Notes under the pieces: model-generated
What the model was told of the DNA's origin: nothing
Seen by the model: the letters and a program-made list of their open reading frames with translations, nothing else
The model's database searches: none
Shown: positions 19,690 through 30,319 of the stretch, piece by piece
Layout: every line of letters starts with the position of its first letter
Numbering within the stretch: the first letter of the stretch is position 1
Position numbers and translations under genes: made by a program
Origin: Haemaphysalis longicornis
Taxonomy: Eukaryota; Arthropoda; Arachnida; Ixodida; Ixodidae
Length of the DNA: 64,000 nt
Reading direction: 5' to 3'
Assembly (NCBI GenBank): GCA_013339765.2
Contig: CM023454.1
Coordinates: 145,643,949-145,707,948 of the forward strand

Positions 19690-21712
19690 AAATTACGTCA
19701 GGGATCGAACCCACAAGATTGTTGAAGGATGCCCCTCTTTCGCCGGTATCCTCTGCAGTTCCACTGCCAAATGATGAGTTATTCAGCGCCATGGTCTTTT
19801 CGTCTAATAATGAGGGGCGATTGCATGGCTTGAATGCTTTCTTAAGAGACGGTCGAGATTCTATTTCTGCCAGTCGTGCTTCCAAGGCTGATAATTTAGA
19901 AAGGATAGACTCAAGCCTGCGCCCTAAATGGTTTGTAGCTAGGGCTCATGGCTCCTTAACCTCCTTACAAAATTTTCTCAATGCCTGCCATGAATTCCAC
20001 TTTTGTGACGTACATGGAGCTACAGTCCGATTCCTCTTTGGGGGGCTACAGAGGGAATGTGATGCAAGGCGACTTCGCTTTCCATGGGGAGTTGGAATCG
20101 CTATCTATGGGGCCATTGATATCGGCCACGTTTGGGTTGGTGAGTGTGGCTATCTGTTTTGTAGTCCAGCTACCTTGACGCTAAGCTTTTTCGTTTTCTT
20201 CCAGGGTGTTTAATAGGAGTTGTTTAAGTTCAGCTACCTGGCTATATGATGATGGTGGTGATGTTCGGGGAGCTACCATTTCAGCCAGCTCACCTTTGCG
20301 GATGTTGAATTGTTGATCTTCTGGAGGGATGCTTGGGTCCGTACGCAGGGCCCGATGCACGGGTAGCGCCAGGTTTCTTCTCCGTGCTAGCAGGTGGATA
20401 AGCAGCGGCCCTGCTTGCGGAAGCCTGGCGGCGTTGTCTTCCACGGGGTGGTGATGGATGCTGGGCACCGTCTTGCCTTGGTATCTGGATGTTGGATGGC
20501 TTGCTTGAAAAAGACGTGGCTTGAAGCGTCGCGTGCAGCTGTTGTCTACAAAAGGGTGGTCTCCTTTGCAGAGGGGGCATTTAGGCGTGCACGAATGTGG
20601 GTTGTCTTCTGAGGTATTCTGCCCACATCCCTGGCAGCCGCTGGGTGTCGAATTCACGCACACAGGTCAGCCCTATGCCCCACTGCTCCGCAGGCAAGGC
20701 ATGCTTCCGATTTTTGCTTGTGTATGTAGCAGCGAAATTCCGCTCCCACGTAGTATATAAGGAGGGGGACTTTAGGTCCATCAAATGCGATGAGAGCGGT
20801 GTTTGTCGTCCCCATACGTCTGGCAGACGTATGGGGAGGACAAACGTCTAGCAGAATTCACGATGTTATCAATGATGTCTTGCGGTGGTGTCCTCGGGAA
20901 GGAATCCCGAGTATCACTCCTTTACAGGTGTCTTCCGGGGAGGCCCACATAAGGGAGGGTGCTGTAGGCACGATTCTCAATGTTGAGTTAGCGCACCATG
21001 CTGTATGTGTTCGCCCTCTCTATGCTTGGGGTCCTCATAACAAACACGTTTCTAGCAGCGTTGGGACGGAGGATGTCTTCTGAGGCTGTAGTTTGGTGAG
21101 CCCAGCAGCAACGAGGGTTGCCGAGCGTAGGATGGCGGCGCTTATTTTTGAGACATCTAGTCCTCCTTGCGGGCGGAAAACGACTTTCACGTGCTCCCGT
21201 GGTAGGGGGGGTAGACCGTAGTGCATGCTTAGCAGTCCGTTGCTTAATCGGATAGGGGCTCACTGTTCCCTGCGAGGGCTTCTCGGCGCGTAGGGCTTGA
21301 AGCCTTTTCTGACTGCGGTTGCGGTAGCAGACCATCCAGCCTCGTTCTTCGGTCACTTCGGAAGGGGTCGATGTCCTCTCCCGGTACAGTCGAGGTGTCC
21401 ATGTCGGTAGTCGAGTCGCTTCATCCGAGTTCGAAGCGGGCGCCATGCGTTGAGGTGCGTTGGTTGCCGACGTGGCTGCCGTTGGCTGGACGCCGCGCGG
21501 CGGCGAAGGGGGAGGGGGGGGGGGTTGTTCTAATTAGGCCTAGCCGCGCAGGCCTAGCCGTGGTGGGCGCTGAGTCGCACCCGGCGGTTGAGTATGAAAA
21601 ACGTTCTCACTGCGCCGTAAGACTGGTCCAGGGGTTTCCAGGGGCGAAAAGTCCACTCGTGGGATTCCTTTCAGTACGTCTGACGACGATTTGTACTCGG
21701 AGAGAGGCATCT
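19690..21712 (-). pseudogene. ORF1 (gag-like) of I-clade LINE with zinc knuckles
   Basis: At 20663-20540 the frame reads STPSGCQGCGQNT and CTPKCPLCKGDHPFVDNSC, Cys-rich knuckles of the CCHC type that bind element RNA. Upstream frames (20784-20581) include GIGLTCVREFDTQRLPGMW, and the N-terminal part from about 21710 begins MPLSEYKSSSDVLKGI. The C-terminal part (19885-19664) is Ser/Leu-rich with ALNNSSFGSGTAEDTGE. Frame changes and the 20801-20845 palindrome break the ORF. Confidence 0.75.
20801..20845. repeat. 22-bp inverted repeat with 1-base loop
   Basis: gtttgtc.tccccatacgtctg at 20801-20822 is mirrored at 20824-20845 with one mismatch. It lies inside the I-LINE ORF1 and was probably created by a local inverted duplication. 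Confidence 0.85.
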
Positions 21713-21753
21713 TTCGCAGGAGCGATGTGAACCGGCCTTTCGCAGCAGAGCAG

Positions 21754-22031
21754 CCTGCGCTCATCTTGCCAGGCATAAGTGACCATAATGCTGTTTTGTG
21801 GCAAATTGAAATCGGAGTACATTAAGGCCCACAAATTGTGGCATGCAGACGAATATACAGCTGCCGAAAGGCTCGAGTCAATGAACTTTCGCTGGCGCTT
21901 GACGACGTATTTGAGACATTGACTCAGAGTCGCTGAATATAGAAGCAGTATGGAGTTTACATAAAAAATAAGACTTTAGAGTTGCGTGACCAATTCGTCC
22001 CATCATAGATAATAACGTCAAGGCGGGATAG
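21754..22031 (+). repeat. Right 278-bp direct repeat flanking the I-clade LINE
   Basis: Partner of 15881-16153. This copy keeps more bases of the outer LINE and continues directly into its pre-RT region (agaagtaagccgtggttcac). Confidence 0.85.
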
Positions 22032-22135
22032 AAGTAAGCCGTGGTTCACGAGGGACGTTCGTAGGGCACTGTAAAAAAGGAATCGCGTATACACTGCGTA
22101 CAGAAAGAACCCGACACCCCAGAAAAAGCAAACAA

Positions 22136-24520
22136 TTGCAGCACGCTTCAAATGCTGCGAAGTCCGCAATATCACACGCGAAAGGTGTTTTTTATGCTTG
22201 TTTTCATTCTAGGTTAAAATCTAACCCTAGGGAATTCTGGCCATTTATCAAGAGGAATATAAAAGACGAAGTGTCGATTCCTGTGCTCGAACACAACGGG
22301 TATCTTGTTCATGAAACCCTCAATAAGGCAGAATGTCTTAGCTCTTTCTTCAACTCTGTATTTTCTGCGCGCGCAACTAGCACGGATCCAACGTTTCACT
22401 ACGGGCTTATCGGAGGGGAACCTATGAATGACATGATACCCAGCTTTCTCGCTCAAAATGCCAACCTCTCGGGAACCAAAAAAACCACTTCAGAAAATGA
22501 TATTTGGCATAAAGCTAGAAGTCAACGTGAAGATTAAAACGCTAAAAGAACATTTCAGGTTTCAGAATATATTGTTGTGTAATTCGCTGTCAAATCTAAC
22601 TCCCATGCAATTCTATGGGATAGTTTCCCATGGCTCAGGAACCCAGTCGCGCAACGTGCGTGACTTGAAACTGTGCACAAAGCAGTATTGACCCCAATAT
22701 TAGCTGCGCGAAAGAACTTTTCATTTCGCTAAAAAATTGCAGATTATTCACTGTTGAAAGGACTGCCATGAGCGGGAAAGCTGCACATGTCGTCTTTGAC
22801 AGGAGGGGCATTCAACTGCAACTTGAGCGTTTAAGTACCACTAGTGCTAGCGGGCCCGATGATTTGCCGAAGTTTCTGCTCTCCGCTTATGCAGAACCCG
22901 TTGTCTAAATACCTGTGTGTGCTTTTTACGAAGTCCTTGACATGTGGTTTATTGCCTGCGGACTGGAAAATCGCCAATGCTGTTCCTAGTCCGAATCGGG
23001 ACCTCGAAAATTTGTGTTCAGTTATCGGCCAGTGGCCTTGACTAGTGTCCTCTGCAAGATAATTGAGCATGTACTTTTTAGCAACATCATGACCCACTTG
23101 AAACAGGTTGTCCTTATTGATTCCTCAGCAACATGGATTTCGAAGTGGTTATTCTTGTGTTACTAAACTTACATTATTAACACACGACTTAGCATCAACC
23201 ATTGGCAAAGAGGGGTTGTACAAATTGCATTTTTTTAGATTTAAGGAAGGCTTTTGATGTAGTTCCTCATTCTTTGCTGCTTGAAAAATTGTCGGGGTAC
23301 AGCATAAATAAAAACGGTTGTTGAGTGGATAACAGAATACTTAAGTTGCAGGACGCAACGTGTAGTCGTTGGCGGTGTACGGTCGCACGGTGTTGTTGTG
23401 ATCCGGGGTGCCTCAAGGTTCAGTTTTGGGGTCCGCTGTTGGTTTTGTTATACATGAATGATATTTCCATTGGCATATTATCTTGCATCAGATCGTTTGC
23501 AGATGACCCGCGTTTTGTATCGTGTTATAAAAGTTCCCGATCCTTACAATGAACTACAGAAAGATTAAGGCAAGGTTGCAGAGTGGGTGTGATAAATGGG
23601 GCATGGGTATAAATATTGACAAAGTGGTGGAGATTTGCTTTACTAGACAAAGGTCGCCACATGTATATACGTATAGCATTAACTGGACAAATCTTGCATC
23701 AGTATGGAAATATAAATACCTTGGTGTGTACTTGACTCAACAACTATGCTGGCACAGTCATGTTGACTCTATAATTGCTAAGGCGTGTAGAGTTCTTGGT
23801 ATGTTGCGTAGAAATTCGAAGTGCTTTCCTTTGGAAACAAGAAATTTACTTTACAAGACTAACATAAGGCCAATACAGGAATATGCTTGTACCATCTGGG
23901 ATCCCTGGACTGTGACCGACATAATGAAACTAGAAAGAGTACAAAGCTTAGCAGCACGTTTCGTGGTTCAAATTATACACGGTATTTTAGCGCATCGCAA
24001 ACAAAAGATAACTTAGGCTGGAATACCCTTCGAAATCGTAGAAAGACATCCAGATTAAAATGTTTTGCACAGTAATCATCATAACAGAAGCGGCCTCAAT
24101 CGTGATAGCTATATAGGCACCAGAGTACACTTCTGCAAACGCGGGATAACCCACTTAAGATTAAAGCATATAAATGTAGAACAGATCTTTTTAAAATGTC
24201 TTTTTTCCCTAAGACGGTCAGTGAGTGGAACAGGTTCCCTAGTGATGTCGTATCGCTGTCTTCAAGTGATGCATTTGCTTCAGCCGTGGGATTTGCAATT
24301 TCGCATTTGGGTTTTCATTTGCTTTCAGTGCGTTCCTTCTTGCGCCACCAGAACCATGTTTGCTTCGCACATGTACGATTATGTCTTGCTTATCTTCTTT
24401 GTTGTCGTTGTTGTTGCGCATACATTAACGGTTCTTGCACGAGGTTTGTGTCAGCGATTTGTTCTGAACTGTAATTGTTATTTTCATGTGTTCAGTATTA
24501 ACTGCTTTCTTTGTCTATGA
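22136..24520 (+). pseudogene. Reverse transcriptase and C-terminus of CR1/L2-like LINE
   Basis: 22190-22380: LKSNPREFWPFIKRNIKDE and LNKAECLSSFFNSVFSA (pre-RT). 22840-23040: SASGPDDLPKFL and FTKSLTCGLLPADWKIANAV. About 23240: DLRKAFDVVPHSLL (split by shifts). 23420-23510: GPLLVLLYMNDI and FADD at 23496-23507. 23549-24016: KYLGVYLTQQLCWHSHVD and ARFVVQ. 24200: FFPKTVSEWNRFPSDVV. No RNase H follows, in keeping with CR1/L2. Several frameshifts are visible. Confidence 0.85.
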
Positions 24521-24595
24521 TATATATGTGCGTCTTCCCCCCCGCTGTAATGCCAAACTGGCACTGCGGGGTGCCATGATAAGTAAATAAATAAA

Positions 24596-24599
24596 TACT
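24596..24599. repeat. Target-site duplication TACT (right) of the CR1/L2-like LINE
   Basis: Matches 14065-14068. It directly follows the taaataaataaa tail; the run of A before it makes the exact boundary ambiguous by a few bases. Confidence 0.7.
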
Positions 24600-25440
24600 C
24601 CTGCAATAGGCGGTCTTTTGTTTTTCATATGCCTAGGTGCCGTGACCAGGAGTTGCCGTATGCGAGACGCAAGAAATCGGACGATAGACCTGCGGGACAA
24701 CTACACCGTCATAGTCTACCCCTCTAAGGTCTCGATACTTGCGATAAAGTATCTCCTCCCTCGTCTGGAACCTTACGTTCTTTTTCGCAACCCCTTCAGT
24801 TACATTGTCGCTAACGTTTCCAGGCGTGTGATATTTTCTTTTGCTCTGCGCTCAGTGCCGTACTACAGACGTGCAGCAACCGTTCTAAACTTTCCGACGT
24901 TGGTGATACAAAAAGCTCTCCCGGAGAATCAACTGTTTCGGCGGGCTGCTGCTGCTGCTCGACACCTGCGATCTGAACCTGCAAGGAGGCCGACTGGCCG
25001 CGTTGGGAACCAACGTCGGCGCTAGTCTCAGCAAGCTTCCTCACATTCTCTCTTCGCGAATAGTTCCTGCTTCAACCGCCACCTTCGCTCCGAGTTCGCG
25101 AGCCTTCGAGCGCGTCAGCGTGACCACTATCCCCTCCTCGAAAACGAGTCCCCTTTCACGCAGTAGCTGATCGGACCTGTTCGAGAAAAGATACGGATAC
25201 TGCGCCGGAAGGATGGGAGAGGACAGCGGCCCTCTGTTCGAGCTTTCCGAAGGGACCATCGATGGTTATCCTGGCGATCGGAAGACACACGCTTTCCCCT
25301 TCTACGGCCTCCTTTATCCACGCGCAATCGCCCGTGAATATTGTGCGGTTTGGCGTAGGACGCGTAGACCGCGTCCATCCTTGCTGCGGAAATCGCGAAC
25401 TCGGCACGGTTTGCCGTTAACTGCAAGCTCGCGTACGTAG
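24600..25440 (-). pseudogene. Protease and integrase N-terminal region of Gmr1-like element
   Basis: From 25440 down: a retropepsin-like stretch broken by shifts, then LPAQYPYLFSNRSDQLLRE and LVFEEGIVVTLTRSKARELG (25210-25090), ERLLHVCSTALSAEQKK (24890-24830), and finally RKYRDLRGVDYD and KTKDRLLQEY, which end at the LINE junction near 24600. The last motif is the spacer between the two halves of the integrase HHCC finger and continues at 14064. Neither protease active site nor zinc finger is intact. Confidence 0.7.
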
Positions 25441-25499
25441 GACTCCAAAAAGTTGATTGCTATCCTTATCCTGGTCTACTAGGTGAAAGACAAGCTTGC

Positions 25500-26905
25500 C
25501 CTTTTTGCAACTTGCGGCGAAATCCCTATCTCGCCACAATTGTAGCACGCCGACTGCTTGCGCGCTTCGAAAGCCTTTTTTCGGCGCTGGGCGTCTGCGT
25601 TTCCACTCTTCGTTTTCGGAGCCCGTTTCATTATTCGCGGATTTGGCCGCTTTCGCTCCTATCTTTTCGCAGGGAGCTCCACCTTTCGGCCTGACTTATC
25701 AGGCCTCGGCCTGAACTCTTTTTGGCCGTCTTTCGGCCGCTGCGCACCTCGACGTGCGATGAACTCGTCGGCTAGCTGAGCTGCCGGATCCACAGTATTT
25801 ACCCCTGGCCTATCTGGCACCCAGAGTCTCAGGTTCCCCGGTAGTCGGCGGTAAAACTGCTCAAGACCGAAGCACTCAACTACCTTGTCGTGCTCTCCGA
25901 AAGCCTTTGCCCCTTTGAGCCACTGTTCCATATTAGCCCTCAGCTTGTAGGCGAACTCCGATAAGACTCGCCCTTAGCTTTCTGGGTTCACGGAACTTCT
26001 GGCGGAACGCCTCGCTGACAGCCCGTTCTTCGCAGGAGGCTCGACTTGATTTTCTCGTAGTCCTCCGCCTCCTCCTTTGGCAAGCGGGCCATCACGTCGG
26101 ATGCCAAACTTAGCAAAAACGTAAGCAGCTTTTGCGGCCATGAGTCTCGGCTAAACTGGGCCCTCTCGCACGTATGTCGAAGTTGACCAAAAAAAGACCG
26201 ACATCTTCTCCTACCTTGTAGGGTCGCATTAGGTCACACATTCGCAACGTAGGTCGCTCAGTCGCAGCAGACTGCACGCTTGGCGCGCTGCTGTCGCTCT
26301 CACGCCTAGATCGAGATGCCTAGATCTCTAGACGCTTCATTTTCCCGCTCATGCTGTCGCTCCTGTTCCCGCCTTCTATCCTGACGTTCCTCTTTTTGCC
26401 TATCAAGATCCTGTTGTTTGATTTCCTCGCGTTCCCGTTTCTGCCTCTCGAGCTCCTGCTCTCTCTTTCTATCATTGTGTTCCTGTTCTCGCTTTCTTTC
26501 CTCGCGTTCCTCACCCTGGCGCTCAGCCTCTGCCTCTGCAGCCTGACGTTTCGCGGTCTCCCTGCCATTATCCCCTCAATGCATTCCGACAGCTCATCAT
26601 CGTCAGCCCCAACAGCGAGTATAGCCTGTATCAGCTCTGGTTTCTCGGCGCGTACGTAACACCCAAGACTAAACTCTTTTGGAAGCTCCAACAACTGTGG
26701 TTTTTTTTCTACGCCTTCAATTCATGACCGGGCAGAGTACTGCTTTCCCACTGCCCCAAAAAAGTTTTGCACGAATAACCCACGCGACCAAAAAAAAACA
26801 CGCCCTACCAGCTATCCTCAGAAGACTGGTAAAACTCAGTGAAGTCCCGCACTCACCATTGACCGCCGTGAATTCTGCGAAGTTCGAAGCCGCCTTGACC
26901 TGCAT
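25500..26905 (-). pseudogene. Gag of Gmr1-like element
   Basis: Order on the minus strand: a start region (26905, MQVKAASNFAEF) that runs into a GTGAGT splice-donor-like sequence; an N-terminal domain (26694-26560, LPKEFSLGCYVRAEKPELIQ and ADDDELSECIEG); an E/R-rich coiled coil (26540-26350); a SCAN/capsid-like helix set (25931-25660, FYRRLPGNLRLWVPDRPGV and AAQLADEFIARR); and a zinc knuckle (25560-25505, CYNCGE, then a shift before the remaining Cys). This plan is that of the large gag of gypsy-type elements in ticks. Multiple shifts, and a gap between the coiled coil and the capsid part. Confidence 0.75.
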
Positions 26906-26971
26906 GGTGCTGGATCACGCAACGCTGGCTCCAGGTGTTACGAAGTTGCCATCCGATCGCTGCCAACCAGT
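26906..26971 (-). promoter_or_regulatory. Leader and candidate primer-binding site
   Basis: On the minus strand the LTR end cggtcgcaaca (to 26972) is followed almost at once by tggttggcagcgatcgg, which starts with the TGG expected to pair with a tRNA CCA end. The tRNA partner was not identified. Confidence 0.45.
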
Positions 26972-27062
26972 TGTTGCGACCGAGAAGGCCGAGCCGAGCT
27001 CTGTCGCCTCCGATATACGAGTGGTAGCGTGGTGTGACGAGCGGCTAGCCGCTGTTGCAGCC
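26972..27062 (-). repeat. 5' LTR of Gmr1-like element, truncated to ~91 bp
   Basis: tgttgcgaccg, the gtcgcctccg.(a/c)atacg block, ggtagcgtggtgtgacg and gctgttgcagcc match 9870-9970 and 10314-10410. Similarity stops at 27062, so U3, the TATA region and most of R are lost. Confidence 0.75.
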
Positions 27063-27491
27063 ATTTCGTTTAGGCACCGTCAACAAATGTTCCCGGAAAT
27101 TATGAAGCGTTGCAGATTGCCGAAAGAGTAGCAACATGTGCTAGCCATTAGAGAGTGTACTGCTATCCCAAAGAGATTGCCCAATTGCGTGGGCCTTGAT
27201 TGTAACCGCTGTCTACCTGAAACCGGAGCATGAGCGCACATTATAGGAGACGATGATATTGACCTGAACATCGCAGAAAATGCTGAAAAAGCGGGCGCAG
27301 ACCTCGAATGAATGAGATTGAAGGTACTTGGCCAGAGCAGCAGCGATGTTGCTCGTGAAATTATGGAATCCTTTTTCATGAAGAATACACACAATGGCGT
27401 TAGTGACCCGTCTTTAGCGTTATATAAAAGCAAGCCAGTTTTGTTAAAGTCTGTCTTGTAGGGTTTTGACCATGGTTCACGTCTTCCAGGC

Positions 27492-27517
27492 GTGTTGTAT
27501 ATATATATATACAACAC
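27492..27517. repeat. Perfect 26-bp AT palindrome
   Basis: gtgttgtatatat and its complement form an uninterrupted dyad centred on a TA run. Confidence 0.9.
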
Positions 27518-30245
27518 ATGCGCCAACTTTGCCTGCTATTGGCGGGCGTTTAGCATTTGAATGAATCAGTTGTTAGTCGCGCTCGGCCTGTTGCCTTTCT
27601 TACTGTGTCTTGTCTTTTTGTGCGCTAGTTCCATGACTTTTCAGGTGTTTTCCCTAGATGACTTTTACATTGGCATTTGTCAACTTGCTTCGCTCATGCG
27701 CAGGGCATGTTATTGCTTCATGTGTTGTGTCCTTTACACCAAACCTGTATACTGCTACCCTCAACCGTTTCATCTCGTGGGCAAAAAACGCCTGAGGAAA
27801 AGCTCGTATGCTTATCAGGCATACAGCATACAGCTCAGTATTCGTTTCAACTAATAAAATCACAAAACAAGCATAAAACCACGTGATGGAACGTAATGCA
27901 CCTACGAACAATGCGAAGCACGCAGCATGCGTTTCCCAGTAAAGTTTACGGTTGCATAAGCTGCTCCCGAAAGGGGCAACGTCGGCTGCATGCGAAACAG
28001 GGAGGGACGTCATTTAACAAGCGGGAAAGGGTTGACAATATACAAGCGTCGAAACCGCATTATGAACAATAGGACACCTGTGAGCAATGGGACCCCCTCC
28101 CTGCATCCCTCCATGTTTCCCTGTTAAAGCTAGATTGCAGATTATATTTGAAGGCTAGGCAGGACTAATGTCACTAAATAAAGCAGTTCTGCCCAAGACT
28201 CCGAACGCATGGCGTCAGGATAGGCAGGTCCCAACATGTGCTGCCGGAGCAGCCGAGCGCGAACGACAAGCCCGCGGAGCGGCCGAGGCACATTTCATAC
28301 CCTCTCCAATCAGAATTTTTAGTGGTTCACAACAGCTTCAATGGACATCCACTTTCGCAGGGCACGAGGGCGACCACTGTTTATTTTCCATGTTGATATC
28401 AAACTTGTTGATATTAGACCAGCGCCCATCGTTGTGTTCAGCTTCCTCTGTCCTTCGCGGTGGTTCCTTCCACGAATATGTGTTTTCACCTAGCCAAGTT
28501 GGCCACGCTTGTGGAGCTCCAGGTACAAACCCCGGAAATTCCTGGCGGCACCCCTGCGCCCTTCAAGCGGAGCGCCTCGTGTGTAAAGGACGATCAAGCG
28601 CTATACGCGCGGTTCTGCGGCGTAGCGCCAACCGGCCATCCTTTGGCCCCTGATAAAGCAATTTGCAGTGAAAGCGTGGCGTCTACGCCAGTTCGCCATG
28701 GGGAGAATGGCGGAGCAAACACAGACATGGCTGAGCCGTTTCTTTGAGCGCTTCCTTAGTTCGCACCGAGGAATCGGATGCAAGATGTTTGACACGGGGA
28801 AAGAGTGCACGCGATAGCAAAAAGGTCCGCGATTGTGCCATAGAGTTTTTTACAATATACACTAGAGAGGAATCTGGCGCTAGCGTCTATGCGGCTCACG
28901 TCAAGGCCGTCTGTGTAGTCATGGACCCCATTATACATCGCGCTCGCCTTAGTTTCATCATTGGGTTGGATTGAAACGTTTTAGTGACGCAAATTTAAAC
29001 AAAGTGCCACAGAAACGCCAAGAATAGTGTGCAATTATGTATGTGGAAAATAAAAACAGGCTGTTTTAACCTAAGGAAAAAGGGAAGTAAAGCGTATTTT
29101 TGCCGGAACGGTTGTGCCTGCTATTCCGCAGGCCAAGGTGTAGTTACGAACAATGTTAATATTTGCGGGGGGGATTGGGAGCTCATTAGAGAGGCTGATT
29201 TGATAATTTTACCACTATTTGAATAATAAGTTTTTTGAAGAGTTTGGAAAGTTTTTTGAGCGTGCTCAGAAAACATTGCCTTCGTGGTGAACCATTGCAC
29301 CGACCGTCAGCTAGTTTAACAAGAAGAAAAAAACGTGGCGTTAAACAGTCGTGGACGATGACAAGATAGGACGCAAGAAAGGACCCGTATTTGTCGTACC
29401 TTGTCTTCGTCGAAGTACGTTTTGTTTCTTCTTTTCGTGGGCGACAAATTCCGCAGCGGCATACTACCCGCTACGTCATACGTCCTTCGACTGCGGCATG
29501 AGCAACGTCAGGCGCTATCACGTGCTGCCTGCTGTTTCACCGAACACGGCTGCCGCAGAACAGACAGGATTTCTGCTTCCCTGTAGCTCGTAAACGTGTT
29601 AATGCATAGTGAAGAACGCAAAACCCCAAAACCACTTAAGAATCCAATTGTCATGCCAAGCACAAGCCAAAAAGGGCGGTCTTCCCATGAAACCCCCACG
29701 ACGGCATGGCTTACCAGGTGACGTTTCCTCTCTAGTATACTCACTAAGAAACTCTATGGATTGTACCGCCTGCACAAAATTTCACTGGGCGTTCGCCCCT
29801 TACACCGGCGCCGTGCCGCTGTAACGTTCAGGGTATTTCCTCGCCGTTCTATTGTGTACTTGTTCACTGCGCCGCTCTAGCTCGAAAACGGAGCTTCTGC
29901 TCGACAAACGTGGCTCAACAACGTGTAGCAGGACAAAAGTTATTTGTATTTTTGCATGTATTCCTGGCGGCAAAATATGCCGGGGCACGCGGGCGCGGGC
30001 TGACATGCATCGCCGCGTCTTCTGACGCTGCGCTACTAGTTTCGGGAGATCAATGTGCCTGTGCTTTTCGCACCACGCTCGCTACCCTGCGTTTTCCGTC
30101 ACTTCAATCGGCACGAGGGGTCAGTTTCATTCTTACGTGCAATTTATTTCAAATGCAGAGCATTTCAGTAACTCATGATGTCACCCGCGTTGACGTACGT
30201 GGTCCGCACCGTCGTTGTCCCTACTATATAAAAAAAAATACTATC

Positions 30246-30319
30246 CGGCGCCCGGTTTCGATTCCTCGAACCCCGCGGGCGGAACGCAATGTACATGGTG
30301 CTCTACCCACTGCTCCACA
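30246..30319 (-). repeat. tRNA-like / SINE head remnant
   Basis: On the minus strand gcagtgggtagagcacc resembles a pol III A box region and ggggttcgaggaatcg a B box, about 50 bp apart as in a tRNA. Acceptor ends do not pair, so it is a SINE or tRNA pseudogene rather than a functional tRNA. Confidence 0.4.

Larger units (their letters stand above)
16154..21753 (-). mobile_element. I-clade LINE, near full length, nested in the CR1/L2-like LINE
   Basis: About 5.6 kb on the minus strand: 5' leader and ORF1 (21750-19690) with Cys-rich zinc knuckles, ORF2 with endonuclease (19676-19040), RT (18745-17600; YADD at 17850-17839), RNase H (16992-16730) and a C-terminal Cys-His motif (16500-16400). It ends with a tandem TAC tail (plus-strand tag repeats at 16151-16172). 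Two ORFs, CCHC knuckles in ORF1, RNase H after RT and a trinucleotide tandem tail are features of the I clade. Frame changes occur roughly every 400-600 bp, so it is inactive. Confidence 0.87.
14069..24595 (+). mobile_element. Near full-length CR1/L2-like LINE with 2A peptide, interrupted by an I-clade LINE
   Basis: The two parts are 14069-15880 and 21754-24595, about 4.65 kb in total. In order: about 1.2 copies of a ~313-bp 5' UTR monomer (14069-14460), ORF1 with N-terminal hydrophobic segment and 2A motif (14473-15390), endonuclease start (15360-15880) and end (21754-21990), pre-RT region (22136-22540), RT (22740-23560), thumb (23549-24016), the C-terminal FFPKTVSEWNRFPSD block (24200) and a 3' UTR with a taaataaataaa tail. 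It is inserted in the integrase of the Gmr1-like element with a TACT duplication. Frameshifts and stops throughout ORF2 make it inactive. Confidence 0.85.
9870..27062 (-). mobile_element. Ty3/gypsy-type LTR retrotransposon with IN before RT (Gmr1-like), split by nested LINEs
   Basis: Read on the minus strand: truncated 5' LTR (27062-26972), leader, gag (26905-25500), protease region (25440-25041), linker and start of integrase (24810-24600), interruption by a LINE (24595-14069), rest of integrase (14064-13538), GPY/F-like integrase tail (13280-13090), reverse transcriptase (12885-12050), RNase H (12035-11552), duplicated U3 and 3' LTR (to 10314). Integrase lies 5' of RT, the order described for Gmr1-like elements and unlike ordinary gypsy. 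Removing the LINE joins the integrase frame exactly. Many frameshifts, plus an altered RT active site (YLYD for YxDD), show it is dead. Confidence 0.8.

Noticed and set aside
28168..28747. Possible host exon pair on the plus strand
   Set aside because: Two overlapping frames, no domain match and no splice-site support.
30246..30319. Functional tRNA gene
   Set aside because: A and B box-like pieces are present but acceptor and anticodon stems do not pair; kept only as a SINE/tRNA remnant.
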